NCBI GenBank assembly: GCA_027943335.1
Contig: BSBK01002089.1
Coordinates: 705,001 to 769,000, forward strand
Length of the DNA stretch: 64,000 nt
Reading direction: 5' to 3'
Source: Chamaecyparis obtusa
Lineage: Eukaryota > Streptophyta > Pinopsida > Cupressales > Cupressaceae
In this document: one piece after another, positions 21,812 through 34,247 of the stretch
How the letters are laid out: each line of letters opens with the position of its first letter
Numbering within the stretch: position 1 is the first letter of the stretch
Program-made: the position numbers and the translations under genes
The notes under the pieces: model-generated
The model's database searches: none
Seen by the model: the letters and a program-made list of their open reading frames with translations, nothing else
Told to the model about the DNA's origin: nothing

Positions 21812-22626
21812 TTTTTTTTTGATCGGTAAAGGCCGAAGCCAGTAGTGTGTATATTTATATGCTAAAAATTTAAGATATACATAGAAAATTAGTGCCTAAA
21901 ACCAGTCAAAAGATCTAAACAAGGGGTGCTATAAATATGGAGCAACATAGCTCAACCCCTAATAACATCCATTTTCCAAAAAACCATCAACTGGGTATAT
22001 TCTTTAAAGCCAAAACCATATGAAGAACATAAAATCAAAGGCTACAAAAATTTGGAACGCATCTCCCCACAGTGAAAAAATACCCAATTTACAACAAGTG
22101 CTATGATAGGGAAATATACCATTCTCCAATGCCAGTAAAGATATCACCAGAGATAAGAGCATCTCCAACTAATCTCTACCATCCCCATACTGCCATCAAT
22201 ACTTGGAGAGGGTAAATGTCTGAACCTCTAATGAGATCGAATTTCTTTCACCTTCAATATCTTAGTGTAGTTAAGAAGAAGTACATTGTAGATATTCTTT
22301 AGAGAATGAAAATTCAGGCAAAAAGGCAAATGATGACAACTTAGCTTTTCAAATTGCTAACACGTCAAAATTCCACCAGAGATAAGCTAACCTCCATCTA
22401 CTAAAACTGATAATGTTGGAAGGAGAAAGTATGCCACCACAGTTTCATTGCAAAAAACTTGCACAACAAGGTTTGTTTCAAAAGTTCCCTAGAAGACGGT
22501 GAAGTGACCATCCCCTTTGTAGTGAAAAGCTGAGAAGCATAAACAGATCAATATAAAACCAAATTGCCATTCTCAAGATTACTGCTAATGCCAAAAAGAT
22601 AACCATTGCACTGGAATGTGTGCAAT

Positions 22627-23090
22627 TCAATTTTGATTGGAGATGTGCCTTATTTCAGGAGAGATAGTTTTGATGTGTATACCTCCCGCCATAGCATTTG
22701 CCAAATCATCTACTTTAACATTACCCTCACGGTATATGTGATTAGCCGTTATCGATTCATATTTGGAAATTAGATTTAAGATGATTTCAAGGACTGCTTG
22801 TAATTTCCAATTGGTGATCGACCTTGCTTTGATTGCATTTATCACAATCATTGAATCTCCCTCAATTTCCAATTTATTTAATCTTAATTCCTTGGCTAAT
22901 ACCAAACCATGAAGAAAAGCTTTAATTTTGGCCACATTATTGGTATCAGGATCCAAGGGAATAGCTGATTGAGCAATAATATGTCCCTTTGAGGAATGAA
23001 TGATGCAGCTTTCTCTCGATGGTCCTCGATTTCCTTTCAAGGCACCATCAAAGTTAAGTTTGAACTAGCCTGGGGAAGGGGCTTTCCAAA
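22627..23090 (-). pseudogene. LINE C-terminal RNase H
   Basis: RNase H of the type fused to plant L1 ORF2. Visible: FKLNFDGALKGNRGP (catalytic Asp), LNKLEIEGDSMIVINAI (Asp) and HIYREGNVKVDDLANAM (terminal Asp region). The usual catalytic Glu in a 'NNVAEI' context reads NNVAKIKAF, so it is lost. A stop lies just before FKLNFDG. Confidence 0.8.
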
Positions 23091-24060
23091 CACATGATAG
23101 TCTTTGCTAAAGATTGTCTTTACACCCCCTGCCAATGGAAATTAGTGTTTTGAGACCATGCCAGCCTTTAATCATCTTATCATCCCAACTGGTGTAAAAT
23201 TTATGAATAGAAGTGTGGGTTTGGATCCGAGAATTCATGATTTCCACTATTGCCACTTCAATTTTATTTAATACATTCTCAATTGCCATAGATTTCTCTT
23301 GGAAGAGCCTCCTGTTTCTCTCTTTCCATATTTCCCATATTACAATGGAGGGAGAGATGGTCCAAAGATTACTACAAAGGATTTCTTTGAAGAGTGAAGG
23401 CCAGTCAAGAAGATGAGATTGAATGTCTTGAGAGTGAGCAGAATACCAATTCAGTTTTGAACATAAGTAGTCCTAGCATTTTGTGGCAAAGGGATAGGAG
23501 AGTAACAAGTGATTTTATGTTTCTTCATGATTTAAATAGAGAGAGCATCTTGATGGACCCAAGAAGCCCATTTTTAAAAATCTATCTACTGTTAAGATAC
23601 GACCCTAAGATGCTACCCACAGAAAGACTCCTGCCTTAGGGAGGCACAATTTGATTCTTGGATATCTACCCCCACACTTGAAAATTCCTTCCAATGCCAA
23701 GAACCATCCACATCAGAAGAGGGAGATGGGAGAATATAATCTTTGAGTAGAGGACCCCAAGACGATTGGAAGAGCTGAATAATCGTATTAAGACCTAGAA
23801 TAGATTGCATGATTGGGTACCCTCCCCAAGAGTCCTCCCAAAATCTGGGTGAGTTATCATTTCTGACATTCCAAGAGAGATTCAAGTCCACAATGTGTCT
23901 AGACTTTGAAATAAAATTCCAAATCCTTGATCCTTTAGGAAATTTTTTGATGCGAAATACCGCCTGACCCACTCCCGAACCCAAATATTTGCCTTTGAGA
24001 ATTCTGACCCACTTATAATCCTAATTGTCGTGCACTGTCCCACTAGAAAGTTACACACTT
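23091..24060 (-). pseudogene. LINE ORF2 region after RT (zf-RVT linker)
   Basis: Contains IWNFISKSRHIVDLNLSWNV and PRFWEDSWGGYPIMQSILGL, the segment that follows RT in plant LINEs, then the linker VIWEIWKERNRRLFQEKS before RNase H. The Cys/His zinc motif expected in the middle is not readable, so the zinc-binding part is missing or decayed. Frames change within it. Confidence 0.7.
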
Positions 24061-24090
24061 TGTGGGTAGTATGGAAAATATTATTATGCA

Positions 24091-25033
24091 ATGTTCATTC
24101 TCCTCTCTAGGTTTGTAGTTGGTATATATTGTATGGTTTGTATTTTTCTAAGCACCCGCTATAGTCTAGCTATGTAGATCTGAAGTTTTAAGAAGTTGAG
24201 TTACTAAAGAATGTAATAAGGTCTAAAGGTTTATTCGAATAGCAGCTCAGTCATGATATAATGTTATTATGATGTTTAGTATAGTTTCTATTTTTATTTC
24301 TGCCCTTTTTTATTCCAATAAATCAGTATACAATTATGCAACATTCAAAATATACACATCATATTTACATTTATTACACTACATAAAATTTAAAATATTC
24401 TCGTGAAACATTTTTCCTTTTCACACAATTGTGACTTGCCTACATTACAATAAAAATAGTCGTCCCAATAAATTGTCTCAAATTAAATCTTCAATCATTT
24501 CTTCACAAATCAAATCCTCTATCATTTCTTCACAAATCAAGTCTTCAATCATTTCTTACACTTGTCTCAGTTCAAATTGCTTTGTATAAATGTTCTTACC
24601 TTAACAAGTAATAAAAATAGCACTTTGCTTCACCGTTATAATTTATTAAAGCCAGGTAATCAGCGTTATAATAAAAAATTCCTGAAAAAAAAACATGCAG
24701 ATCTGTACTCACCATAACATTTGAATTTGATGCCAAATATGTGATATGTAGATGATGTGAATGACAAATATGTAAAGTACTGTGTTTATTAATATTGGAG
24801 AATTTATTTATTAGTGAAAAAATGAAATAAAAATAAATTGATTTAAAATTTTACAAATTAACGAGCATTATATTTTAGCAATACAGGCAATCTATATTCA
24901 TGCTAGAAATCTCTTCGCAATCAAATACTCTCCCAAGAGTTACATTTTTCATTAAATCTAAGGAGAGAATCACATATATTAACATTATAAAGAAAAGGTC
25001 ATCAAGTTATACAGAATTTTCTAAACACTGCTT
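24091..25033. other. AT-rich spacer with a 27-bp tandem repeat
   Basis: No gene seen. About three copies of a 27-bp unit containing TCATTTCTTCACAAATCAA lie at 24486-24566. Confidence 0.6.
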
Positions 25034-25038
25034 AGAAT
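25034..25038. repeat. Left target-site duplication of copia B (AGAAT)
   Basis: AGAAT immediately before the LTR, matching 36228-36232 after the other LTR. Confidence 0.9.
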
Positions 25039-25689
25039 TGTTAGTTTGTTAGCTTGGACAGTTGTTTGTCAACATGCTATTATTTAGAAAATAATTGTTT
25101 TACTAACAAATTAGTTAGAGTTGGGACAAATATTTGTTAAATAATTGACCACTTTTAGAAGCAACTAGAAATTGATTTTGTTATTAGTTGTTGAGTTGTT
25201 TTAATCTCAACCGTTGATTGAGAACCAATCTTGGCCGTTGGTTTACTGACGAGAGTAGTATAAAAGGAGGTCTAGGGGCATTTGGAAAACACAACTTGGA
25301 GAGCATTTGTAGTGATAGAAAATGTGTTTGCAGTGATAGCAAACAAGTCTTGCAGTGTTAGCAAGGGGTGTAGTGATAGTGTTGGGGATAGCAGTGGAGG
25401 AATATCAACAGGAGGAATTGGGAGATTGTCTGAGTTCTGTTAGTGAGAGGCAAGGAATTTTGTATCTCTTAATTTTCTGGAGTTTAATATATTTCTCATC
25501 TACAGTATTGGTTTTCCCTACGGGGTTTTTCCAGGGACAATTGTCCAAAAATATTGTGTTCACTATGTTGCATATTTTATGGGTTTTTATTTGTGAAGTT
25601 GCAGTTGTGTTATTTTTTGATATTTATTGATCAGATAATCTATCAAAGATAGGAGGTTAATAATCAGTAACTATAATAGATTTTTCACA
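25039..25689 (+). repeat. 5' LTR of copia B
   Basis: TGTTAGTTTG to TTTTTCACA. By hand it differs from the 3' LTR at about 37 of 651 positions (roughly 5.7%). The R/U5 part has several GCAGTGATAG-like repeats. Confidence 0.95.
25259..25265 (+). promoter_or_regulatory. LTR TATA box
   Basis: TATAAAA followed by GGAGG, in the middle of the LTR where the U3/R boundary is expected; conserved at 35797 in the other LTR. Confidence 0.7.
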
Positions 25690-25701
25690 TGGTATCAGAG
25701 C
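25690..25701 (+). promoter_or_regulatory. Primer binding site, initiator tRNA-Met
   Basis: TGGTATCAGAGC directly after the LTR, the standard plant copia site complementary to the 3' end of initiator tRNA-Met. Confidence 0.92.
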
Positions 25702-25800
25702 TAAGTTAGGGTAGAAGAGATTTACCCTAGGTGAAGAAATTGGGGGTTTATAAAACCTAGTTTAACCACTTTAGAATTATTATTTGTTTTAACCTTTGAG

Positions 25801-26664
25801 ATGGCCTCAGTTGGTTTAAGAGATCAAGACAAATTGGATGGAGCTTCTAATTTTGGTGTCTAGAAAGCCATAATTTCTTTGTTGCTAGAAGAGAGTGGAA
25901 TCAAGAATTATGTGACCACTATTGTAGCTATACCTACAGATCTAGTACAACTTGTAGCATATAGAAAGGATGATGCCAAGGCAAGGAGGATCATCCTTGA
26001 TGGTGTCAAGGATCATATAGTACCACATATTGTAGAGTTAGATACTACAAGGAGGAAGTGGGAAGCCATTCTAAATCTATACCAGAATGCTACCACTAAT
26101 CAGAAGCTGATTCTCAGAGAAAAGCTGAGGAATACCTGAATGAATAAGGGAGAGGACATGACAAGTTACCTCACCAGGCTTAGACTTGTCAAGGATGAGT
26201 TAGAAGCTATTGGAGATAAGCCAGATGATGATGAGCTAGTAAGAATAGCCCTAAATGGGTTTACTAAGTAGTGGGATGTCTTTGTTCAAGTCATTAATGG
26301 ATGAGACACCTTACCAAGTTGGGATCAACTTTGGAGTGACTTCACTCAGGAGGAGCTTAGACTAAGTCTTGTCAATGGAGCCAACAACAAGAGTCAGAAA
26401 AGTGAGGCAGAACAAGAAAATGTTTCCCTAGTGGGTAAAGGGAAAGCAAAGAAGGGGTCTAGCAAAGGATCAAGCTCACAAGGTGAGAAGAAGAAGAAGG
26501 ACCTATCTAAGGTCAAGTGCTTTGGTTGTCATGAATTTGGCCACTATGTCAGTGATTGCCCATAAAGGAAGAAGAATGAAAATAAGGGCAAGAAGCAGGT
26601 GGCAGCTTCAACAAGTGTAGATGAGCTCTCTTGTAGATTGGAAGATGAGTTCGCACTCATAGCT
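25801..26664 (+). pseudogene. Gag of copia B
   Basis: Copia-type capsid protein. Starts MASVGLRDQDKLDGASNF, 100 bp after the primer site. The UBN2-like helical region follows (DAKARRIILDGVKDHIVPHI, KWEAILNLYQ, MTSYLTRLRLVKDELEAIGD). A Lys/Ser-rich basic stretch leads to the zinc knuckle CFGCHEFGHYVSDC (CX2CX4HX4C). Stops replace residues at five places but the frame is unbroken. Confidence 0.88.
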
Positions 26665-27250
26665 TGTATGGTTAGCTCAACCTCACAGAGTGTTTGGTAT
26701 ATAGATAGTGGGGCATCATTTCATATGATAGGAGTTAGAGAGTACTTCTTTAGTTACAAGGAGGAGAGTACCAGTACCTAGATTTCTATGGGAAACTTGT
26801 CCAAACTCAACTTAGTTGGGAAAGGGATTGTTCAGTTTCAAAGGGAGAATGGGAAGATTATTCCCCTTCGTGATGTGTTGCATGTTCCAAGATTAGGTAT
26901 GAATTTGATTTCTGTATCTATTCTTTAGGATAGAGGGTATAATGTACTTTTTATAGGGACACATGTGTTGATGAAGCACAAGGATTGGAAATCACCCGTA
27001 TCTATTGGAGTTAGGAGTGGTTGCCTTTACAGGCTACAGTTTGACACTCCTAAGGCACTTATTAGTAGCAGTAATCCTAGAGATCTTGGAGAGCTATGGC
27101 ATAGGAGGATGGGGCATATACATCATGGAGCACTTAAATTGTTTTGTGAGACACTGATAGGTGTTCCTGAGGTGAGCACAGAGCATGATGATGTATGTAA
27201 GGGATGTGTGCTGGGGAAGTTTGCAAAAGCATCTTTTCCAAGGAGTGACA
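26665..27250 (+). pseudogene. Protease and pre-integrase zinc region of copia B
   Basis: Protease motif WYIDSGASFHM intact, then VLHVPRLGMNLISVS. The pre-integrase module follows: LWHRRMGHIHHGALK and CKGCVLGKFAKASFP, giving the HHCC zinc ligands. Two stops. Confidence 0.88.
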
Positions 27251-28000
27251 CCAGATCTAAGGGTGTTCTTGATCTAGTAAATTCAGATGTAGGTGGACCA
27301 ATGTCAATGAAGTCTCTTAGAGCATATGAGTACTATGTTATTTTTATTGATGATTTCTCCAGGAAGACCTGGATATACTTCTTGAAGACCAAGGATGAGG
27401 TTTTCAGTCACTTCCAAGACTTCAAGGCTCTTGTGAAGAACTCGACAGGAAGGAAGATTAAGGTTCTTCCGTTAGATAATGGAGGTGAGTACAAAGGAAA
27501 TGAATTCCAAGAGTTTTGTACCAGAGAAGGAATCAAGAGAGAGTGGACTGTTCCATACAATCTACAACAAAATGGAGTTCCTGAGAGGAAGAACCAGTCT
27601 ATATCAGAGGCAGCAAGGGCTATACTACATGACTAAGATATGCCCTGCTACTTATGGGCAGAGGCATGTAGTACATTAGTGTACATACAGAACAGGGTTC
27701 CACATAAGGTACTAGGGAAGATGACACCAGAAGAGGCTTTCACAAGGAAGAAGCTAGATGTTAGTCACTTCAGGATATTTGGAAGTTTGGCATATTGCCA
27801 TATTCCAGGTGATACACATACAAAGTTAGATCAGACTATAGAGAGGGGGTACTTTGTTGGGTACAGTGAAACCTCAAAGGCATATTGAATATTTATCCTA
27901 GGGACTAAGAGGATTATAGTTAGATGTGATGTCAAGTTCATGGAGGACAAGGCATTCAGGAGGTCTAGAGATTTACCAGTAGAAAATTAGAGTGAGTAGC
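27251..28000 (+). pseudogene. Integrase core of copia B
   Basis: DDE integrase: Asp in LVNSDVGGPM, Asp in LPLDNGGEYKG and Glu in QQNGVPERKNQS. Followed by the copia C-terminal segment CYLWAEACSTLVYIQNRVPH and FRIFGSLAYCHIPG. Stops at the Trp- and Gln-like positions; catalytic residues kept. Confidence 0.9.
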
Positions 28001-28803
28001 CGACAGAAGCTCCAGGGGTAGCTCAACTGATTCAATGACAACAAAGCTTGAGTATAGTGACTAGTACTAGCATAGACTCAGGTGGTGAGAGTTCACAGAG
28101 TATGGAGCAACTAGTGCAGTAGGATATGCATCTAGAAGATATGGAGGTTGATATTTCATCCTCTATAGTTGGCAACAGGAACCATGAGGTTCAACAAAGG
28201 GATACTCAAGTGTTAGTGGGAGCTCCTAGGAGGAGTACAAGAGAAAGGAGACAACCAGCCAAGTTCAATGACTATGTGGCTTTAGTCAGCTAGTTGGTAA
28301 ATAGTGATCCTTCTAGTTATCAGGATGCTGCACAAAATTAGGTGTGGCGAGATGTGATGGTTGAGCAATATACCTCAATAATGTAGAATGATGTGTTGGA
28401 GGTAGTGCCTAGACCAACAGATAGGGTAGTGGTTTGATCACACTGGATCTATAAGATCAAGCATGGTGCAGATGGTAGCATCAAGAAATACAAGGCAAGG
28501 TTTTTGGCAAAGGGTTTCTCTCAAAAGGAGGGAATAGACTATGAGGAGACATTTTCTCCTGTGGCCAGGTATACTTCTATACGAGCTGTGATCTCATTTG
28601 TAGCACAGATGGGATGGAAGATCCATCAAATGGATGTCAAGATAGCATTCCTCAATGGTGAGTTGAAGGAGGAGGTATACATAGAGCAACCAGAAGGCTT
28701 TATAGCACACAGTAAAGAGACCCATGTGTGTAGATTGAAGAGAGCCTTATATAGACTCATGTAGGCTCCTAGAGCATGGTATGAGCGCATTGATAGTTAC
28801 TTG
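28001..28803 (+). pseudogene. N-terminal half of copia B reverse transcriptase
   Basis: A low-complexity linker (many stops at Gln/Trp positions) leads into RT: KKYKARFLAKGFSQKEGIDY, then ETFSPVARYTSIRAVISFVA and IHQMDVKIAFLNGELKEEVY. The domain is cut after a Tyr-Leu in the palm by element C and resumes at 34533 in the same frame. Confidence 0.9.
28799..28803. repeat. Left TSD of nested element C (ACTTG)
   Basis: ACTTG, repeated at 34528-34532. Removing one copy and the insert restores the copia frame exactly. Confidence 0.93.
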
Positions 28804-29425
28804 TGTTGGTTGTGGATTATTCCCTTTGATCTTCAACTTGCAGATTTACACTTTGATGGATAATTTGAATAAAACTTCTGACTCTATCACCAATCCAAAG
28901 TCTACAAGGAATAGGGCCAACTAACAAGGATCAAAAGATCCTTCTACTCGTTGAGCCTTAATGCTCAGGCAGGTGTACCCTTGACTCACTTCTTCAAAGG
29001 AGTCTCAAAATGATGTATACAATGCTCAACACAAGTCCATAAAGGTTTATCAAATGAATTCTTATGTTTGTGTGGTTGTTAACCATGACTTCAAGAGGAG
29101 GGACCAGTGCCTTATCCTAGGGCTAAGAGTCACCTGACTGTATGCCTCAACTGAAAACCTCAAATCAAACACAATGGAAACCAGAGTAAGTTCTTTTCCT
29201 ATAACCCCTTTCCCTCAAGCACAAGGACATCAAATTCTATACCTGGCTGTAAACTCACTGAATTCACCTAAAAGACTTTAATCCTAACTTTGTTAGAAAC
29301 TCAGAGATGAATTCAAAATACTCTTTGTTTACCATACATTAGCACACTTTGTGAAACTAACATATATGAGCTCAAAGATAAGCAAGAAGACATACACAAG
29401 ATGCAAGATTGAGATTCAAGAATGT
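28804..29425 (-). repeat. Truncated 3' LTR of element C
   Basis: Matches 32230-32852, then stops abruptly in the middle of the LTR where Gag begins. Deletion junction rather than a natural end. Confidence 0.9.
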
Positions 29426-31924
29426 ATTCCCTGCCACCATGCCTCTAGTTTGCACCTGGGCAATCATTTCTGTAGTAATCCTCTCCATCTCTTCTCTAGA
29501 AGGTCTTCTCAAATTTACTGGTTTGGGAGAAGAGTTCATGTTACATGTTTTCTGATCAATGCACTCACCATCAGAAAAGACCTCTTGATGAAAAAGGGCC
29601 TGATTATGTCTCTTCACATTTACATCTACCTCTTCATCAAAATTAGAATCATCTTCATATCCTAGATATGAAGAAACCATGTTGCATCCAACATCATCTT
29701 GTTCTTCTTCTTGTTCTATCTCCTCATTGCCACAATCTTGATTTGCAGCCATAGATTGTGCAACCACACAATGCTCTGTAGAATGAGGGGACTGGCATGC
29801 AACACACCAAGATATGCTCTCCATGACATTTATTGAAGCCTTATGTAGAGGTTCAAGGACACCTCTATCATTATTTCCTCTTGCAATAGGGACAATAGGC
29901 TTGCCATCCTTCCATTGGGTGTTGTAGGGGTAATTCTGCTTACTGAAATTGTTGTTGAATTGAGGCCTTTCATTGGTAGGAGCACTGATGTTCCTATTTG
30001 TAGGTGCCTTCAAATCCTTCAATGCACTAAGAACCTTATCCAACTTATCTTCTTCTTGCCTCCTAGATCCAACATTCTTGTCATTTTCTTTCTTATATTT
30101 CTTGTCCCCAAACAACTTTGGGTCATCTCTCTTTCCACCCAACTTTCCTGATATTTTCATGTTGTTCTCAATATTGATAGAAATCCTAAAAGCATCCCTA
30201 AGAGTTCTTGGTTCTTTATCCCTCAATAAATATCCCATCTTCCCATCAAATGTATTGAAGTATGTAGTCAAACAGACATTGTCATCCAGCCGTATGACTT
30301 GGAACAACTTGTGCATACCTTTCTGAAATCTCATGTTGAATTCAGTTGCAGACTCATTCTAATTTTTCCTTATGGTATTGAATTCATTCAACATGAAGCT
30401 AGCATTAGGCCTATCACCATACTGCTCTTTGAAACATTTCTCAAAAGAGTCCCAAGTATCAATACACTTATCAGGAAGCCTCTTAAACCAATCTCTAGCA
30501 TCCTCCATTAGAGATTGAACAAACAATTTCATGACAACATCCTCATGCTATACTTCATAATCATTAAGCATATCAAAAAATAACCTAAGATGCTCCTCAC
30601 AACTAATAGCATTATTACCAGCAAACTTAGGTACCCTATCTCTAATATCATTTGGAAAAGCATTTGGATAGCTAGAAATTCCATCAAAACTTATTTGTCT
30701 ATAGCCTTCTAATTACATAGGTCTTCTTTGAAAGCTTGAACTAGTGTTAACCCTAGGATCAACATTAGCATCTACATTTATCTGTGCATTTGATTTCTGC
30801 CTAGGATCTGCACCTATCCTAGCATATGAAGAAGGAAAATAACTAGTAGCATTACTAAGTGGAATAGTAGTAGTCATAGATGGCATACCTAGTTCAGTAG
30901 TAGATGGGCCAAGAGCATTAGCTGAAGAAGCCCGCAAAGATTGGATCTTCCTTTTCTTTTCTGTAATGGCAACATCAACCTCAGTTATATCTAGTTCTCT
31001 TGCAAGGTCCTCATCTTCTTTTGTCCTTCTCTCCATTTCAGTGTTCTTATTTGAATCAGGTGGTGGGATCCCTGCTATTGTCACTGGTTTTCTTTCTTGG
31101 TCACCCACCATCTTCTGCTTTCCTTTCTCATTAACAATAACAGCAGGTCTAGTGATCCTATGCCCATCTTTATCTTTAGGCAAAGGTACATAACTTTGCA
31201 CTTGTCTAACCATAGGGCCCTCCCTATCAAATTCATGATCCTAAAACAAGTGCTCTTGCTCACTCCTCAAGGCATCAAGATCACCAAACACATCATGCTA
31301 CAATGTTTTAGGAGCAGAAGCAAGAATCTTGTTTCTCTCCTTCATTTCATTTATTTTTCTAATAAGAGATTGCCTCTCTATCAAAGCATTTACCTTTTCA
31401 GCCTCTCTCTCCTCTTGTAACCTTTTATGTATGGCATCCTGCTCTACCAACTGCAACCTCAGTGCATTCAAATCATTAGGATCTACCATAATGTCATTAG
31501 AACCAGATGACACATCCATATCATGAAGATTTTGATAAGGGAAATGAACTTGCCTATGTCTTATGGGTTCTCTTCTAAAATGATCTTCATCAAGATCCAA
31601 GTCAACCTCTAAACCCATATCTCTATTTTGTTCATTCTGACCTGTAAGCAATGGACCTTTGTCTTGAAATGCAGCCTCGGGGGTATCATATGATCTCTCT
31701 TCAGAGTGACCACCATCTGATCTAGAAACTCTATCTTGTGAACCATCCTCACTTGAGGATACATGTGGTACTCTGGCTCTTGCATTTCTCTATTCTCTCA
31801 TGGGAGCACTGGTAGACTCACTATTCCTTCTAATCTAGCTCTTGTTTTCCTGTCTAGGTAACTGCTCCAGAGTGACCTCCAGATTCTTTCTAACAAAAGA
31901 CCTAGTATTTCTCCTCTTATCCAT
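29426..31924 (-). pseudogene. Gag of element C
   Basis: One frame of about 830 codons with a few stops; start chosen at the Met of MDKRRNTRSFVRKNLEVTLE. A long N-terminal extension includes a charged helical, coiled-coil-like part (LRLQLVEQDAIHKRLQEERE, EKVNALIERQSLIRKINEMK) and a second one (ELDITEVDVAITEKKRKIQS). The helical gag domain follows (MEDARDWFKRLPDKCIDTWD, FEKCFKEQYGDRPN, NMRFQKGMHKLFQ). The zinc knuckle CVACQSPHSTEHC has the same short CX2CX3HX4C spacing as element A. At its end the frame runs on into LTR sequence across the deletion. Confidence 0.82.
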
Positions 31925-32089
31925 GATTTATCAATATGCAGCACTGGTTCAAAGCTTTGAGTCACCACCCACCTAGATGGGAAATCTTTGAAACACATAG
32001 GAAAACAAGAACACGCTTATACCTTTCTCTCTAGATTCTCCCTAGTAGAATCACTGACTCTTAACAAATGTAGATCTTTTAGTTGTCCT

Positions 32090-32107
32090 CCCCAGCAGAG
32101 TCACCAT
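32090..32107 (-). promoter_or_regulatory. Second copy of element C primer site
   Basis: Identical TGGTGACTCTGCTGGGGA 119 bp inside the true site, still followed by eight LTR-edge bases. Product of a small duplication. Confidence 0.7.
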
Positions 32108-32208
32108 TTTGTTGGTGACTCGGATGGGCCAAACCAATCTGGTCAAAAGATTTTGACTACTTCAATATAACTGCAACCAGAGCTCCTTAATAGGCTTTCT
32201 TTATGTTC

Positions 32209-32226
32209 TCCCCAGCAGAGTCACCA
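32209..32226 (-). promoter_or_regulatory. Primer binding site of element C
   Basis: TGGTGACTCTGCTGGGGA three bases inside the LTR. This resembles the TGGCGACTC-type primer sites of plant Tat/Ogre-like Ty3 elements. Confidence 0.8.
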
Positions 32227-33842
32227 TTTTGTTGGTTGTGGATTATTCCCTTTGATCTTCAACTTGCAGATTTACACTTTGATGGATAATTTGAATAAAA
32301 CTCCTGACTCTATCACCAATCCAAAGTCCACAAGGAAGAGGGCCAATTGACAAGGATCAAAAGATCCTTCTACTCTTTGAGCCTCAATGCTCAGGCGGGT
32401 GTACCCTTGACTCACTTCTTCAAAGGAGTCTCAAAATGATGTATACAATGCTCAACACAAGTCCATGAAGGTTTATCAAATGAATGTTTATGTTTGTGTG
32501 GTTGTTAACCATGACTTCAAGAGGAGGGACCAGTGCCTTATCCTAGGGCTAAGAGTCACCTAACTGTATGCCTCAACTGAAAACCTCAAATCAAACACAA
32601 TAGAAACCAGAGTAACTGCTTTGCCTATTACCCCTTTCCCTCAAGCACAAGGACATCAAATTCTATACCTGGCTATAAACTCACTAAATTCACCTAAAAG
32701 ACTTTAATCCTAACTTTGTTAGAAACTCAGAGATGAATTCAAAATACTCTTTGTTTACCATACATTAGCACACTTTGTGAAACTAACATATATGAGCTCA
32801 AAGACAAGCAAGAAGACATACACAAGATGCAAGATTGAGATTCAAAAATGTTTTCATTAACAAATCCAGAATCAACATACAATTAGCATGACACAAAGCT
32901 GAGAAAAAGACACCAAATCAAACCTCTATCAGTATATTATAGTTAATAACCAAGGACAAAAAGCAAAAATGTTTTGGAACCCTTGCAAAATCTAAAAATT
33001 CTGCAACTTATACCCCCTAGCCATCTTGGAAATTTGTAACAAGCTACAGATGACTAGGGTTAGGGTTTCAACCACCCAACCTTCTGGAAACGGTCAAAAA
33101 TTTATTACAGGGGTGGGAAACACATCCAATCCAGAAGAGAGGAAAACTCAAACAGATCCATAATGATGAAAATCTTCACTGCAAGTACAAAGGATCATAA
33201 AACTAGGCTCAAAAGGACACCCTGCAACAAGCCTTGAGCCATACCTGCAACGTACATTCTCTACAAATAAGCACCAGACACCCTGGACCACACTTCAAAT
33301 GGTGAACCAGTCACTTCTCACCAAACAGGGTCATTTCTACATTGAATTCCATAAAAATGGTACCCTCTATAGTTGGAAACACTCATAAATTCAAATTTGA
33401 ATCTCAATGGTTATTTCTATGGCACCTGCAAAGAAACGACGGCCAAAATTCAAACCTTTATCAACTTTAAAACATAGCCGTCTGATTAATCTCCCTTTGC
33501 GGGCCTTATGATTTTCCTTTTAAAAGACCCCAGTCACACTTAGCGAATTGGTGACAAGGAAACCTTGCCAATTCGCGAAACACTTCGCTCCTTTGCTAAA
33601 TAATCTAGCGACATCCCGATTACCGTTCGCCTAATCGCTAAACAAACTAGCAAATCACCTTTTTTATGCATGAACGTGCAAACACATTGAATTTTGTCAG
33701 CACCGCCAAATCCTTATCCACTCCGCCAAACCTCAGACCCCACTTGGGTCCACTCGATGGCACATGTCACTTTACCATTCACTGCAACTGCCTAGTCATG
33801 ACTGACAGGACCCACAAACCTTCGGCATCTAATCAAATGGCT

Positions 33843-33888
33843 AGCGCAAGATCACATGGGGATGGAATATCCCATGCGATCATGCGAT
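33843..33888. repeat. 46-bp hairpin, C LTR copy 1
   Basis: CGCAAGATCACATGGG faces CCCATGCGATCATGCG. Inner stem GGG/CCC. Confidence 0.8.
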
Positions 33889-33971
33889 AGCCACACAATC
33901 TTCCTTTACTCTACCGCTTGAAGAATCAGGTCCCACTGACACACACCAGGAAAAATTTGAAATCAACAGTC

Positions 33972-34017
33972 GTCGCATGATTACAAGGGGATGGAATATT
34001 CCATGTGATCATGTGAC
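33972..34017. repeat. 46-bp hairpin, C LTR copy 2
   Basis: GTCGCATGATTACAAGG faces CCATGTGATCATGTGAC. Confidence 0.8.
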
Positions 34018-34247
34018 AACCACATGATCCTTAGGCAACTGACAACATGACCCCACCTGGGCCCGCTGATGCCACTTCATTAAATCCATCAGCTAATGAG
34101 GAACTGCCAACTGTGCTAAGGTGTCAGAGACCGGGCCCAGGAAAAAAAGCAAGCCGAAACATAATAAAAATTAGAGCTCGTGACTTGGGAAATATTTACC
34201 GCTAGGCCAAGGAAAAACTTAGGAAAGGGGACCCGACAAAAATATTA

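Larger units (their letters stand above)
21812..24090 (-). mobile_element. 5'-truncated L1-type LINE
   Basis: The minus strand ends in poly(A) (a T run at about 21812 on the plus strand) directly after GGCTTCGGCCTTTACCGATC, a folded 3' end of the type seen in plant LINEs. Upstream are about 800 bp of 3' UTR, an RNase H domain and the C-terminal part of an RT ORF. The RT core itself is absent, as expected for incomplete target-primed reverse transcription. Flanking duplication not identified. Confidence 0.75.

Noticed and set aside
22627..23040. Independent host RNase H gene
   Set aside because: Continuous with LINE ORF2 linker sequence and a LINE 3' end; it is part of the retroelement.
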